Assembly: GCF_003611695.1 (NCBI RefSeq)
Contig: NZ_RAWE01000010.1
Coordinates: forward strand, 43,388 to 107,387
Reading direction: 5' to 3'
DNA from: Corallococcus carmarthensis
Lineage (GTDB): Bacteria > Myxococcota > Myxococcia > Myxococcales > Myxococcaceae
DNA length: 64,000 bases
The notes beneath the pieces were generated by a model. The model searched no databases and was not told the DNA's origin. It saw only the letters and a list, made by a program, of their open reading frames with translations. The first letter of the stretch is position 1, and each line of letters opens with the position of its first letter. Below are positions 1 to 14,036 of this stretch, one piece after another. Position numbers and translations under genes: made by a program.

Positions 1-5219
<5,219 letters not shown>

Positions 5220-5372
5220 CCGACCTTCTGGTTCCGAACGTTTGAAATGGAAGGGGATGGGAAAGACGGGCCAACCCGGCCCCCGAGCATGCCATGCCTG
5301 GAAAGGAATGATCGCGCCTGGGCAGATTCCTTACATCCGGACGGCCCCTTGGCCGCCCCCCAGCCTTCGCAT

Positions 5373-6251
5373 TCAGAGAAAGCGCGAAAAGAACGCCAGG
5401 ACGCGGCGTGGATATTCTTCCGGCGAGGCCTGGAGGTAGTTCTCGTGCCCCGCGCCAGGCACGCGCCACTTCTCCCAGGGGCCTTGACCCTGGCGCAGGA
5501 GGTCCTCCAGCGCGGCGTCCGGCACCCACGGATCCGCCGCGCCGGCCACCAGCAGGACGGGGCGGCCCGCCAGCGCGGCCATGTCACGCGCGGGCTGCAC
5601 GGCGTTCACGTCCACGCCCGCGCGCTTCATCACCCCCAGCGCAGGCCAAAGGCCCAGGGGGCCCCAGTGTCCCAGCTCATCCTGGAGCGCCTGCGCGGGC
5701 GCCACCGCCGCGGCCTCCACCACCACGGCCTTGAGTCGCGGATCCGCCGCCGCGGCCTTCAGCACCGAATAGCCGCCCAGGGAGAACCCGAGCGCACCGA
5801 TGCGCTTCGCGTCCACCTCCGGCTGATGCGCGGCGAAGTCCACCGCGGCCTGCACCTGGGCCGCCTCGCGGTCGCCGTAGGTGGACACCGTCCCGCCGCT
5901 TTCACCGTGCGCGCCCAGGTCGAAGAGCACCAGCCCGTACCCGGCCTTCGCCAGGAACCGGGCCTCCGGCAAAAGCTGCGTGCGGTTGCCTGTCAGGCCA
6001 TGGACCAGGATGACGAGCGCCCCGTCGCGCGGCGGCAGGTACCAGCCCTTGAGCTGGAGGCCGTCGCGGTCCTGGAACGCCACGTCGCGCAAGCCCGCGA
6101 ACTCCGCTTCTTGCGGCGGACTCCCCACCGGCTGCCGGGGCGGGTGCACCTCCTGGGAGATGTAGCGCGCGCTGCGCACCGCGACCCAGGCCGCCATCGC
6201 CAGCAGGGCCACGCCACCCAGCACCAGCCCGGCGATGAGCGGACGCTTCAC
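5373..6251 (-). CDS. Membrane-anchored alpha/beta hydrolase
   Basis: 292 aa serine hydrolase of the alpha/beta fold (S33/dienelactone-hydrolase-like). An N-terminal hydrophobic helix (about residues 4-25) should anchor or export it. The oxyanion region reads HGLTGNRTQ, the nucleophile elbow is GFSLGG, the acid is in the GAADPW segment and the His in GAGHENY. The GTG start at 6251 overlaps the stop of the upstream DUF885 gene as GTGA and has GGGAG five bases upstream, so I prefer it to the in-frame ATG at 6272. The overlap suggests translational coupling with the DUF885 peptidase-like gene. Substrate unknown. Confidence 0.85.
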   Translation of the reverse strand: MKRPLIAGLVLGGVALLAMAAWVAVRSARYISQEVHPPRQPVGSPPQEAEFAGLRDVAFQDRDGLQLKGWYLPPRDGALVILVHGLTGNRTQLLPEARFLAKAGYGLVLFDLGAHGESGGTVSTYGDREAAQVQAAVDFAAHQPEVDAKRIGALGFSLGGYSVLKAAAADPRLKAVVVEAAAVAPAQALQDELGHWGPLGLWPALGVMKRAGVDVNAVQPARDMAALAGRPVLLVAGAADPWVPDAALEDLLRQGQGPWEKWRVPGAGHENYLQASPEEYPRRVLAFFSRFL

Positions 6252-7996
6252 GCGGACTCCCGGGCCACCCATGCGTCGACTTTCGCCTCCAGCACGTCCA
6301 GCGGCAGCGAGCCCGTCAGCAGCACTTCGTCATGGAACGCCTTCACGTCGAAGCGCGTCCCCAGCGCGGCCTCTGCCCGGTCGCGCAGCGCGCGCATGCG
6401 CAGCTGGCCGACCTTGTACGCCAGCGCCTGGCCCGGCCACGCGATGTAGCGGTCCACCTCGTTGGTGATGTCCAGCTCCTGGCGTGGCGCGTTCTCCATG
6501 AAGAAGTCCAGCGCCTGCTTGCGCGTCCACCGCTTCGCGTGCAGGCCGGTGTCCACCACCAGCCGCACCGCGCGCCACATCTCGTAGGCCAGCTGGCCGA
6601 ACTTGTCGTGCGGGTCGTCGTACAGGCCCAGCTCGTCGCCCAGCGACTCGCTGTAGAGCGCCCAGCCTTCATCGAAGGCCACGTAGGACGTGAAGCGGCG
6701 GAAGTCCGGCACGTCGGTCTGCTCGGAGGCCAGCGACACCTGGAAGTGGTGGCCGGGCACGGCCTCGTGCAGCGTCAGGGGCACCATCTCCCAGACGGGC
6801 CGCGTCTCCGGCCGGTAGAGGTTCACCTGGAAGGTGCCCGGGCGCGAGCCGTCCGCGGAGGCCGGGAAGTAGAAGCCCGTCGTCACGTCCGGGGCCATGG
6901 CCTCCGGGATGGGTTCGACGACGTAGGGCTTCTTCGGCATCGTCCGGAACAGGCGCTCGAGCAGCGGATCAATGCGCTTCGCCAGCGCCCGGTAGCGCGC
7001 GAGCAGCGATTCGCCCGTGGGTTCGTAGAAGCGCGGCTCCGTGCGCAGCATTTCGAAGAAGGCCTGCCGCGTGCCGGTGAAGCCCGTGCGCGCCATCACC
7101 CCGTCGAGCTCCGCGCTCAGCCGCTGGACCTCCGCGAGCCCCATCGCGTGGATCTCATCGGGAGTCAGGCGCGTCGTCGTGTGCCGGCGCGCCAGCACCG
7201 TGTACATCGCTTCACCCTCCGGGAACTGCCACACGCCCACGGTCTCCGGAGCGGCGGGGAGGTACTCCGCCGTCACGAAGTCCAGGGCGCGCTTGAGCGC
7301 GGGCACCACGGTGTTCGCGATGGCGTCACGGCCCGCCTGCTGAAGCCTCCGCGCGTCCTCCGGTGCGAAGTCCTTCGGCATGCGCGTGAAGGGGCTGTAG
7401 AAGCCGCTCCGCGCCGGATCCTCCACCACCTGCCGCTCCAGCTGCGGCGGGATGCGCTGGAGCACGATGCGCGGGTGGATGCGGTGCTGGCGCATGCCCT
7501 CGCGCATCAGCGCCACCACCTGATCCGCGTAGGTGCCGAAGCGCTCCAGCCGCTTCACCCAGTCCTCGTAGTCCCGCACCGTTTCGAAGCGCAGGGTGTC
7601 CGCGAGCTGGTACGCCGTCTGGAGCCCCGGCGGCTGCTTGAGCCCCTCCGGCAGGCCGCCCATCTGGTTGAGGGGCAGGAGGTGCCACTTCACCCCGTAC
7701 TCTTCAATCCACGTCTCGTGCATCCGGCGGAAGAGGTCCAGATGCAGCCGGTCCGCGTCGTCATCCAGCCCGGCGCGGTCCACGTCCTCAAGCCGGCGCA
7801 GCACGTCATGGCTGTGCCGGTGATCCGCCTCCAGCGCGGCGAGGCTCAAGTCATCCCACGTGTCGTTCCAACGCCGGTCCCCGAGGAGCGACGCGTAGGT
7901 GGGGTACTGCTGGAGCGAGTACTGCCACTCCGCTTCCAGCAGGGCGTGCAACGCGGCGGAGGCAGCACCGCGCTGGCGGACGGACTCGGATGACAT
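6248..7996 (-). CDS. DUF885 family protein (putative metallopeptidase)
   Basis: 582 aa, the normal length for DUF885. The family signature HEAVPGHHFQ lies in the C-terminal half, a HExxxGH-type motif thought to bind zinc. No signal peptide is apparent, so it is probably cytoplasmic. It is the upstream member of a two-gene unit with the overlapping hydrolase. Peptidase activity is inferred from the family, and the substrate is not predictable. Confidence 0.87.
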   Translation of the reverse strand: MSSESVRQRGAASAALHALLEAEWQYSLQQYPTYASLLGDRRWNDTWDDLSLAALEADHRHSHDVLRRLEDVDRAGLDDDADRLHLDLFRRMHETWIEEYGVKWHLLPLNQMGGLPEGLKQPPGLQTAYQLADTLRFETVRDYEDWVKRLERFGTYADQVVALMREGMRQHRIHPRIVLQRIPPQLERQVVEDPARSGFYSPFTRMPKDFAPEDARRLQQAGRDAIANTVVPALKRALDFVTAEYLPAAPETVGVWQFPEGEAMYTVLARRHTTTRLTPDEIHAMGLAEVQRLSAELDGVMARTGFTGTRQAFFEMLRTEPRFYEPTGESLLARYRALAKRIDPLLERLFRTMPKKPYVVEPIPEAMAPDVTTGFYFPASADGSRPGTFQVNLYRPETRPVWEMVPLTLHEAVPGHHFQVSLASEQTDVPDFRRFTSYVAFDEGWALYSESLGDELGLYDDPHDKFGQLAYEMWRAVRLVVDTGLHAKRWTRKQALDFFMENAPRQELDITNEVDRYIAWPGQALAYKVGQLRMRALRDRAEAALGTRFDVKAFHDEVLLTGSLPLDVLEAKVDAWVARESA

Positions 7997-8023
7997 GGAC
8001 GGACTCCGGAGTGGGAACCGCGA

Positions 8024-8611
8024 TTACACGAACATCGTAGGATCGAACTCGTCCACGTTGACCGGCAGCAGCCGGGGAAGGGGACGCTGGAAGACGCGGG
8101 CGTTGAGCTCCAGGTCGACGACCTTCAGGCCCAGGGGGGTGAGCTCGCGGAAGCGCTGGCTCACGTACTCGCGCAGGCCGAGCACGGCGACCTGGCGCTT
8201 CTCCTCCAGCAGGGGCTTGAGCGCCTCCGCGAAGTCCGCGCCGTCGTGGCTGGCCAGGCCGACCGCCGCCCCCGGGCGCTGGGTGCGGATGTTCTCCAAG
8301 AGCTTGAGGATGCCCAGGTCCACGACCTTCTGATCCGGCCGGCCGTGCAGCAGCGCGACCTCACACCCCGCGGACTTCAGCGCGCGCACGAAGCCAATCA
8401 TCGCGTCGGGAAGCTGCTCGCCGCGCGCGTTGAGCACCACCACGCAGCGTACGGGCTTGGGGAAGTAGGTGTCGCAGAAGGCGACGAGCCGGTCGAACTG
8501 CACCCGATCCTGGGGCTCGGGTTTGCGTCCGACGATGTTGGAGACGGCCCAGTCGACGTTCTCGGCGTCGATGAGGACGTAGGATGCGGCGGCGGGTCGG
8601 GCGGATTGCAT
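8024..8611 (-). CDS. NYN (PIN-like) domain protein
   Basis: 195 aa. The motif LIDAENVDW near the N terminus and later Asp-containing motifs KVVDLGI and LASHDGADF match the spaced acidic residues of NYN/PIN-fold ribonucleases, which bind Mg2+. The single domain covers most of the protein, followed by a short C-terminal tail. I chose the ATG at 8611; a GTG at 8620 is three codons upstream, and neither has a clear ribosome site. RNase activity and target are inferences from the fold. Confidence 0.75.
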   Translation of the reverse strand: MQSARPAAASYVLIDAENVDWAVSNIVGRKPEPQDRVQFDRLVAFCDTYFPKPVRCVVVLNARGEQLPDAMIGFVRALKSAGCEVALLHGRPDQKVVDLGILKLLENIRTQRPGAAVGLASHDGADFAEALKPLLEEKRQVAVLGLREYVSQRFRELTPLGLKVVDLELNARVFQRPLPRLLPVNVDEFDPTMFV

Positions 8612-8650
8612 GGCGGGCACAATACGCGGGCTGCCGCCCGTTGTGGGTTT

Positions 8651-9538
8651 TCATCGACCCACGCGAATGCGCCGGAACTCCTCGAGCAGCAGTTCCGACA
8701 CGCGCCGCACGCGGGGAATATCCAGCGCGGACTTCGCGCAGACCAGGTGGGTCTGGCTCCGGGAGAAGGGCCCCAGGTCCAGGTCCAGGGGCACCAGCTG
8801 CGTGGGGCGCGTGAAGCGGTGCGCCATGCGCGCCATCACCATCGCGCCCAGGCCGGCCTCCGCCGCCGCGAGCATCACCAGGTAGTTGTCCGCGGTGAAC
8901 GACGGGGCGAAGCCGGGGATCATCGACTCCAGCTGGGGGTTGGGCGGGACGGATTCGAAGGGAGGCCCCCAGGCCACCCAGGGCAGCTGCTGGAGCGTCA
9001 CCTTCTTGGGCAGCCGGGCCTTGAGGGCCTTGGACACGAAGACGCTGTTGGGGACCTCCAGCGTGTCCACGAGCTTGAGGTCCGCGCTGGTGGGAAGCCG
9101 TCCGCGCAGCGCGAGGTCTGCTTCGCCTCGTCCCAGGTCCAGGTACTGGATCTGCGAATGCACCTCCAGGCGCAGGCCCGGGTGCTTCTGGGCGACGAAG
9201 GCGGCGAAGGGGGCCACGAAGTCGAAGCTCATGAACGGCGTGGCCGTCACGCGCACGATGCCCCGGGGCGAGCTGTCCGCGGACTCCGCCGCGCGGTGCA
9301 GCTCCCCGGCCCACTCCGCCATCTTCTTCGCGGGAACGACGAGCCGCTCGCCAGCCGCCGTGAGCGCCGCGCCCTCCACGCCGCGGCGGAACAGTGACGC
9401 GCCCACCGCGTACTCCAGCGCGGCCAGCCGCCGGCTCACCGTGGGCTGGCCGATGCGCAGCCGCCTCGCCGCCCCGCTGAAGCTGCCCGTCTCCGCGATG
9501 GCGAGGAACAGCCGGGCGTCATCCCAGGAGATATCCAT
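8651..9538 (-). CDS. LysR family transcriptional regulator
   Basis: 295 aa, the standard LysR length. The N-terminal winged helix (about residues 4-62) contains the typical FSGAARRLRIGQPTVSRRLA recognition helix, followed by a substrate-binding effector domain. Transcribed away from the metallo-beta-lactamase lipoprotein gene with 111 bases between the starts, so it is likely to control that gene and itself. Inducer unknown. Confidence 0.93.
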   Translation of the reverse strand: MDISWDDARLFLAIAETGSFSGAARRLRIGQPTVSRRLAALEYAVGASLFRRGVEGAALTAAGERLVVPAKKMAEWAGELHRAAESADSSPRGIVRVTATPFMSFDFVAPFAAFVAQKHPGLRLEVHSQIQYLDLGRGEADLALRGRLPTSADLKLVDTLEVPNSVFVSKALKARLPKKVTLQQLPWVAWGPPFESVPPNPQLESMIPGFAPSFTADNYLVMLAAAEAGLGAMVMARMAHRFTRPTQLVPLDLDLGPFSRSQTHLVCAKSALDIPRVRRVSELLLEEFRRIRVGR

Positions 9539-9546
9539 GAATGGAT

Positions 9547-9576
9547 GGCATCATGCCGTTTTGATGGATTTCCATC
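9547..9576. promoter_or_regulatory. Putative LysR operator, two palindromes
   Basis: Two inverted repeats lie in the divergent promoter region: GGCAT-C-ATGCC (9547-9557) and GATGGA-TT-TCCATC (9563-9576). Their place just upstream of the LysR start and about 75 bases before the divergent gene suits an autoregulatory site. Binding is inferred. Confidence 0.45.
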
Positions 9577-9649
9577 CACGGGCGCATCCCGCATCTTCCC
9601 GCCTGTCCCGAACGCCCGGTGCCTCGTGCCCGGAAGAAGGAGTCCCGCC

Positions 9650-10582
9650 ATGAAGTCCACCCTGTTCGCGCTCTGCCTGGCCGTCGCGGGTATCGCCACC
9701 GGTTGCGCCACGTCCTCCCACGGCGTCCAGAAGTCCGCGCTCGGCGTGACGCGGCCCGCGGACGCGCTGCTCGCGGAGCTGGACGTGCCGGGGCCGGTGG
9801 AGCTGGAGACGGTCACCTCGTGCGACTGGGCGGTGGACCGCGGCGGCCTCATCAACCTGGACCACCCCACGGCGAAGGCGGCGCACCTGGAGGACGGGGA
9901 CGAACCCGCGCAGGTCTTCTTCCATGCGCTGCGCCACCCGACGAAGGGGTTGTACATCGTGGACACCGGCGTGGAGACGGCGCTGCGGGACGCGCCGGAC
10001 CGCGCGGCGCTGGGCGGCATCGTGGCGAACGCGATGCACATGGAGAAGATGACGGTGCTGGAGCCGCTGGGCGAGTGGCTGGCGAAGCAGCCCCAGCCGC
10101 TCTCCGGTGTCTTCCTCACGCACCTGCACCCGGACCACATCAGCGGCATGGCGGACGCTCCGGCGGGGACGCCCGTGTTCACCGGCCCGGGTGAGGCGGG
10201 CAGCCGCGCCTTCAGGAACCTGGTGGTGCAGGGCGCCACGGACCGCGCGCTGGCGGGCAAGCCGGCGCTGTCCGAGTGGAACTACACTGCGGACCCGAAG
10301 GGGCTCTTCGACGGCGCGGTGGACGTCTTCGGGGACGCGTCCGTGTGGGCGCTCTGGGTGCCGGGGCACACGCCGGGCAGCACCGCGTACCTCGTGCGCT
10401 CCACGAAGGGGCCAGTGCTGCTGCTGGGCGACGCCAGCCACACGCGCTGGGGCTGGGAGCACGACGTGGAGCCGGGCTCCTTCACGGAGGATGGGCCGCG
10501 CGGCGTGGTGAGCTTCAAGAAGCTGCGCGCCTTCGTCGCGGCGCACCCGGAGGTGGAGGTGCGCTTCGGCCACCAGCACTGA
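9650..10582 (+). CDS. Metallo-beta-lactamase fold lipoprotein
   Basis: 310 aa. A type II signal peptide ends in the lipobox AGIATGC, so the protein should be lipid-anchored in the envelope. The metal motif HLHPDH and later conserved His residues (GHTPGS, GHQH) match the metallo-beta-lactamase hydrolase superfamily (lactonase, glyoxalase-like or arylsulfatase-type enzymes). Start ATG at 9650 is preceded by AAGAAGGAG; a longer upstream reading lacks a signal peptide. Its last 68 bases overlap the 3' end of the convergent GlxA-type regulator. Substrate unknown. Confidence 0.88.
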   Translation: MKSTLFALCLAVAGIATGCATSSHGVQKSALGVTRPADALLAELDVPGPVELETVTSCDWAVDRGGLINLDHPTAKAAHLEDGDEPAQVFFHALRHPTKGLYIVDTGVETALRDAPDRAALGGIVANAMHMEKMTVLEPLGEWLAKQPQPLSGVFLTHLHPDHISGMADAPAGTPVFTGPGEAGSRAFRNLVVQGATDRALAGKPALSEWNYTADPKGLFDGAVDVFGDASVWALWVPGHTPGSTAYLVRSTKGPVLLLGDASHTRWGWEHDVEPGSFTEDGPRGVVSFKKLRAFVAAHPEVEVRFGHQH

Positions 10583-11531
10583 GGCTGTCAGGGCCTCCCC
10601 GGAACGCGCGGCGGTAGGCGAGGGGACTGGTGGTGACGAAGCGTTGGAAGTGTTCGCGGAACGTGGTGGGCGACCCGAAGCCCACCTTCTGCGCGACGGC
10701 CTCCACGGACTGGCTGGTGGTCTCCAGCAGGTGCTGGGCGCGGCGCACGCGGGCGTGGAGGAGCCACTGGAGGGGCGTGGTGCCGGTCTGCTCCCGGAAG
10801 CGGCGGCTCAGGGTGCGCTCGCTCAGCGCCGCCTTCCGGGCGAGGGCCTGGAGCGTGAGCGGCCGGTGCAGGTGGTCCTCCATCCAGTACAGGAGCGGCT
10901 CCAGCGACGCGCCTTCGGGCGTGGGGGGCACGTGGGTGATGAACTGGGACTGGCCGCCGTCCCGCTCCAGCGGCATCACGGCCAGCCTGGCCGCGTCCGC
11001 CGCCACCGCGGAGCCATGGTCGCGCCGCACCAGGTGCAGGCAGAGGTCCAGCCCCGCCGCCGCGCCCGCGGAGGTGAGGAACTGGCCGTTGTCGACGTAG
11101 AGGACGTTGGGATCCACCTGGATGGAGGGGAAGCGCCGGGCCAGCTCCTCCGCGGCCATCCAGTGCGTGGTCGCGCGCAGTCCGTCGAGCAGCCCCGTCG
11201 CGGCCAGCAGGAACGCCCCCGAGCAGATGGACGCGATGCGCGTGCCCCGGCCCGCCGCCGCGCGGAGCGCCTTCACGAGCCTGGGGGGAACGGGCGCGGA
11301 GACGTCCATGATGCCGGGCAGGAAGATGGTGTCCGCGCGCGCCAGTGCGCCCAGGCCATGGTGGGTCTTCACCCGGAACGCGCCCGCGTGGACCTCTGGT
11401 GTCAGGCCGCAGACGCGGACCTGGTAGCCGGGGCCGCCGAAGGGCAGCCGCACGTGGCGGAAGACCTCGGTGGGAATCGAGAGGTCGAAGGGCACCACTC
11501 CGTCCAGCGCGACGATGGCCACCGTGTGCAT
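10515..11531 (-). CDS. GlxA-type AraC family regulator (DJ-1/PfpI + HTH)
   Basis: 338 aa. The N-terminal DJ-1/PfpI-like domain (from VAIVALDGVVPFDLS) carries the usual nucleophile-elbow region SICSGAF. The C terminus has a double helix-turn-helix of AraC type, with VAQKVGFGSPTTFREHF in the second. This architecture is the GlxA/FtrA class of activators. I chose the ATG at 11531 where the domain begins; an in-frame GTG at 11612 would add 27 residues. The gene ends inside the convergent lipoprotein gene with a Pro/Arg-rich tail. Confidence 0.88.
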   Translation of the reverse strand: MHTVAIVALDGVVPFDLSIPTEVFRHVRLPFGGPGYQVRVCGLTPEVHAGAFRVKTHHGLGALARADTIFLPGIMDVSAPVPPRLVKALRAAAGRGTRIASICSGAFLLAATGLLDGLRATTHWMAAEELARRFPSIQVDPNVLYVDNGQFLTSAGAAAGLDLCLHLVRRDHGSAVAADAARLAVMPLERDGGQSQFITHVPPTPEGASLEPLLYWMEDHLHRPLTLQALARKAALSERTLSRRFREQTGTTPLQWLLHARVRRAQHLLETTSQSVEAVAQKVGFGSPTTFREHFQRFVTTSPLAYRRAFRGGPDSLSAGGRSAPPPPGAPRRRRAAS

Positions 11532-11597
11532 GGCGGGAAGATGCCAGGACAGGGGTGTTCCCGCCAGCGTCGGCCGTGGCGGGAAGTCGTCGGAAAA

Positions 11598-11611
11598 TGG
11601 CGTTTCCGCCA
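11598..11611. promoter_or_regulatory. Hairpin/operator-like inverted repeat
   Basis: TGGCG-TTTC-CGCCA lies between the GlxA-type regulator and the divergent membrane-protein operon, about 67 bases from the first gene on each side. It could be the regulator's binding site; no consensus was tested. Confidence 0.3.
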
Positions 11612-11677
11612 CTCACGGCGCGGGTGAGGGGCGTGCCATACGGACGGGGTGCGAAGGGTGCACGGTGAGGATGCCGG

Positions 11678-12046
11678 GTGTTGATCTACCGCTTGCTGCT
11701 CCTGCTGAAGTTCGTGGGCGTGGTGCTCTACGGAGGCGGGCTCGTGGGTGCGTTGGTGGCAACGGGTTCGCTGGAACGCAAGCGCGCGGTGCACGCCATC
11801 GCGTCGCCGGGGTTGGTGGTGACGTGGACGGCGGGCTACCTGCTCACGCTCCAGCTCAACGTCGCGCTGACGGAGCCGTGGGTCCTGGGTGGGCTGTCGT
11901 TGTCGCTGGTGTCGCAGCTGGCGCTGGTGGCCATGGCGACCCGTGAGCGGCGCACGGTGGTGGGGGCGCTGCTGGCGGCGGTGCCGTTCTTCTGCGTCCT
12001 GGTGCTGATGATCTTCCGGCCGCGCTGGCCAGGAGTGGAGCCATGA
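11678..12046 (+). CDS. Small four-helix membrane protein
   Basis: 122 aa integral membrane protein with about four hydrophobic helices separated by short charged loops. Start codon is GTG at 11678 (next codon TTG), preceded by GTGAGG. Its stop overlaps the start of the DUF3817 gene as ATGA, so the two form an operon. I do not recognise the family. Confidence 0.75.
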   Translation: MLIYRLLLLLKFVGVVLYGGGLVGALVATGSLERKRAVHAIASPGLVVTWTAGYLLTLQLNVALTEPWVLGGLSLSLVSQLALVAMATRERRTVVGALLAAVPFFCVLVLMIFRPRWPGVEP

Positions 12047-12342
12047 ATGCGCTGCGGCAGCTCCGGTGGGTGGCCTTCCTGGAGGGGATGTCCTTCCTGG
12101 GGCTGCTCTTCATCGCGATGCCGGTGAAGTACCTGCTGGGGCAGCCCCTGGCGGTGAAGGTCGCGGGCAGCGTCCACGGGCTCCTGTTCCTGCTCTTCAT
12201 GTCCTCGCTGTTCCGCGCGGCCTCCGAGCATGGCTGGCCGGCGCGCCGTTCGTTCGCGGCGTTCGGCGCGTCGCTCGTGCCATTCGGGACCTTCGTGCTG
12301 GACCGCGCGCTGCGGCGGGAGGAGCAGCGCGTGGGGGACTGA
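12043..12342 (+). CDS. DUF3817 membrane protein
   Basis: 99 aa with three transmembrane helices. The pattern FLEGMSFLGLLFIAMPVKY and VHGLLFLLF is typical of DUF3817 (YdzA-like) proteins. The start overlaps the preceding gene by four bases, so translation is coupled. Function unknown. Confidence 0.8.
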   Translation: MNALRQLRWVAFLEGMSFLGLLFIAMPVKYLLGQPLAVKVAGSVHGLLFLLFMSSLFRAASEHGWPARRSFAAFGASLVPFGTFVLDRALRREEQRVGD

Positions 12343-12361
12343 GGTCTCCCACGCGAGAGGC

Positions 12362-12589
12362 TTACTCCTGCTTGAGTTTCAGCCGTAGGTCGACGGCTCC
12401 CTGCCGCGCCTTCCGCACGGCGAGCATCCAGTCCGACCAGACGGCGGGGTCCGCGGGCGTGCCATCGTCAAGCAGGGACATGCTGCCCAGCAGTCCGCCC
12501 AGCTCGTCCGAAGGATTCATTCCGTACAGCTCTTTCAGATACTCGAACATCGCCGCATAGGCCTCTTTGATCGTCAGCACGTCTTCCAT
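12362..12589 (-). CDS. Small acidic protein, probable immunity protein (SitI-like)
   Basis: 75 aa, soluble and acidic, beginning MEDVLTIKEAYAAMFEYL. It starts seven bases after the stop of the SitA-type toxin gene on the same strand. A small soluble gene directly downstream of a polymorphic toxin is the usual arrangement for its cognate immunity protein, and SitI proteins neutralise SitA toxins inside the cell. The immunity role rests on position and size only. Confidence 0.6.
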   Translation of the reverse strand: MEDVLTIKEAYAAMFEYLKELYGMNPSDELGGLLGSMSLLDDGTPADPAVWSDWMLAVRKARQGAVDLRLKLKQE

Positions 12590-12596
12590 CGCGGCC

Positions 12597-13895
12597 TCAA
12601 GGTCTGGTGGGAGCGGAAAGCCCCATCTGGGTGTTGTAGTCGCGCGCGACCTGATTCAGCCCTCCATTGATGATCTCTCCTCTTCGAACCTGCACCCAGA
12701 GTTGAGTCCCATCCGGATTGAGCCTCGCGGACCACATGTTGCCGAACCGATCTGTTCCGAGCCTCGCGGATTCATCCGCCGCAAGCTCCTGAAGCAGCTG
12801 CCGATTGGCTGGTGTATCCGGAAGATGCCCTGGCGCGGAACGGAAGATGTGCCGAGCCTTTCCTTCTGGAATGCCGATGCCAGTTGGGGAAGAGGCTCCC
12901 GGGTTCGTATCCCGTGCACTCATCGCTACTGCATTAGGTGCGAGGGAGATCGTGACCGCCGAGGGGCCGATTGAGACGGCCGTCACCGCTTCCACTGCGG
13001 GGAGTAGAACTCCCAGCTGGGATTCCGCCTGCAGGGCAGCCTGTGCTGAGCCAGGGAGTCTGGGGACTTTCGCAGCCAATCCGGGAGCCGAGGCGCCGAT
13101 GGCTGCCGTGGCCAGCATGGCGAAGGCTCGTGCCGCGTTGCGGCCCATGACCTTGCCGTAGTGCTCACCTGCCTCGCGTAGCGCTCCGAACGTGGAGGCC
13201 CGGTCCGCGGCTTCCATCAGTTGCTTGAATCCCACGATGAGGGTCCAGAAGGTGTCGACGCCCACGTAGGCGATGAGCGTGGCGGTCATTACGGCGGCGA
13301 GTCCCTTGGAGAAGGGTTCAGGCACCGAGAGCAGAATGAGGTACGTGGTCCAGGTCCATAGGACTGTCGTCAGCACGGCCTGTGGATCTGCCATGGCGCT
13401 GAATGCATCCTGCATCTCCTCCAGGACAACGCCCTGGGCGAGTGCCATGGCGAGCGTATAGCGCCCATCCCCGGTGACCGTGGGTCCTTCCATCAGCAGG
13501 CGCAGGCAGTCGCCTGCTCTGCCCGTGTGTTCGCACCAGCGCAGGTATGCACGCGTCAGGTTCGCGTCGGCGTCGGAAGCCTGCGCGTCCGTGTGTTCAC
13601 CTGGTCCAAGCGGTGTGATGCGATGGCTGCGTGGGTCAAACAGGTAGGAGCCACTGCGCGGGGCCACCTGCCACAGGAGTCGTGCCGCTTCTTGTGGCTG
13701 CCGGGAAGGGCTCACGGAACGAGCCAGTTCCTCCACGGCCTTCCCGAAGTCATCCGCGTCCACCCTCGCCTGCGAGTCATCCGGGCGCGGATGGATGACG
13801 ACTTGCGTGCGGCCACCGATGTCCAGGCGTACCGTTCGACGGGGGCTGCTGCAGCCAGCGAAGAACAGGAGCAGTAACAGCCAATGGATCCGCAT
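12597..13895 (-). CDS. SitA-type polymorphic lipoprotein toxin (SitA5-like)
   Basis: 432 aa. A lipoprotein signal peptide ends in FFAGC. An N-terminal domain (about 20-150) leads to central hydrophobic segments (about 185-235, LLSVPEPFSKGLAAVMTA) and a mid-region AARAFAMLATAAIG that I associate with myxobacterial SitA5-family toxins. The C-terminal 90 residues (from about 340, rich in His, Asp and Trp: RHIF, GHLPDTP, INGGLN) should be the variable toxin. SitA lipoproteins pass between myxobacteria by TraA/TraB outer-membrane exchange and kill siblings lacking immunity. GGGGG lies seven bases before the ATG. The toxin's catalytic type is not clear to me. Confidence 0.72.
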   Translation of the reverse strand: MRIHWLLLLLFFAGCSSPRRTVRLDIGGRTQVVIHPRPDDSQARVDADDFGKAVEELARSVSPSRQPQEAARLLWQVAPRSGSYLFDPRSHRITPLGPGEHTDAQASDADANLTRAYLRWCEHTGRAGDCLRLLMEGPTVTGDGRYTLAMALAQGVVLEEMQDAFSAMADPQAVLTTVLWTWTTYLILLSVPEPFSKGLAAVMTATLIAYVGVDTFWTLIVGFKQLMEAADRASTFGALREAGEHYGKVMGRNAARAFAMLATAAIGASAPGLAAKVPRLPGSAQAALQAESQLGVLLPAVEAVTAVSIGPSAVTISLAPNAVAMSARDTNPGASSPTGIGIPEGKARHIFRSAPGHLPDTPANRQLLQELAADESARLGTDRFGNMWSARLNPDGTQLWVQVRRGEIINGGLNQVARDYNTQMGLSAPTRP

Positions 13896-14036
13896 GCGGT
13901 GCCCCCGGGACCATGTCGGTTTCCCGAAAGGCTCCTTCGGTCATCCAGCTCCTGTGAAGCCGTGCGGTCGAAAAAGGCTCCACCACCAGACACCAGGGCC
14001 ACGCCCGAATGGGGACGTGGCCTCCAGCCATCACAT

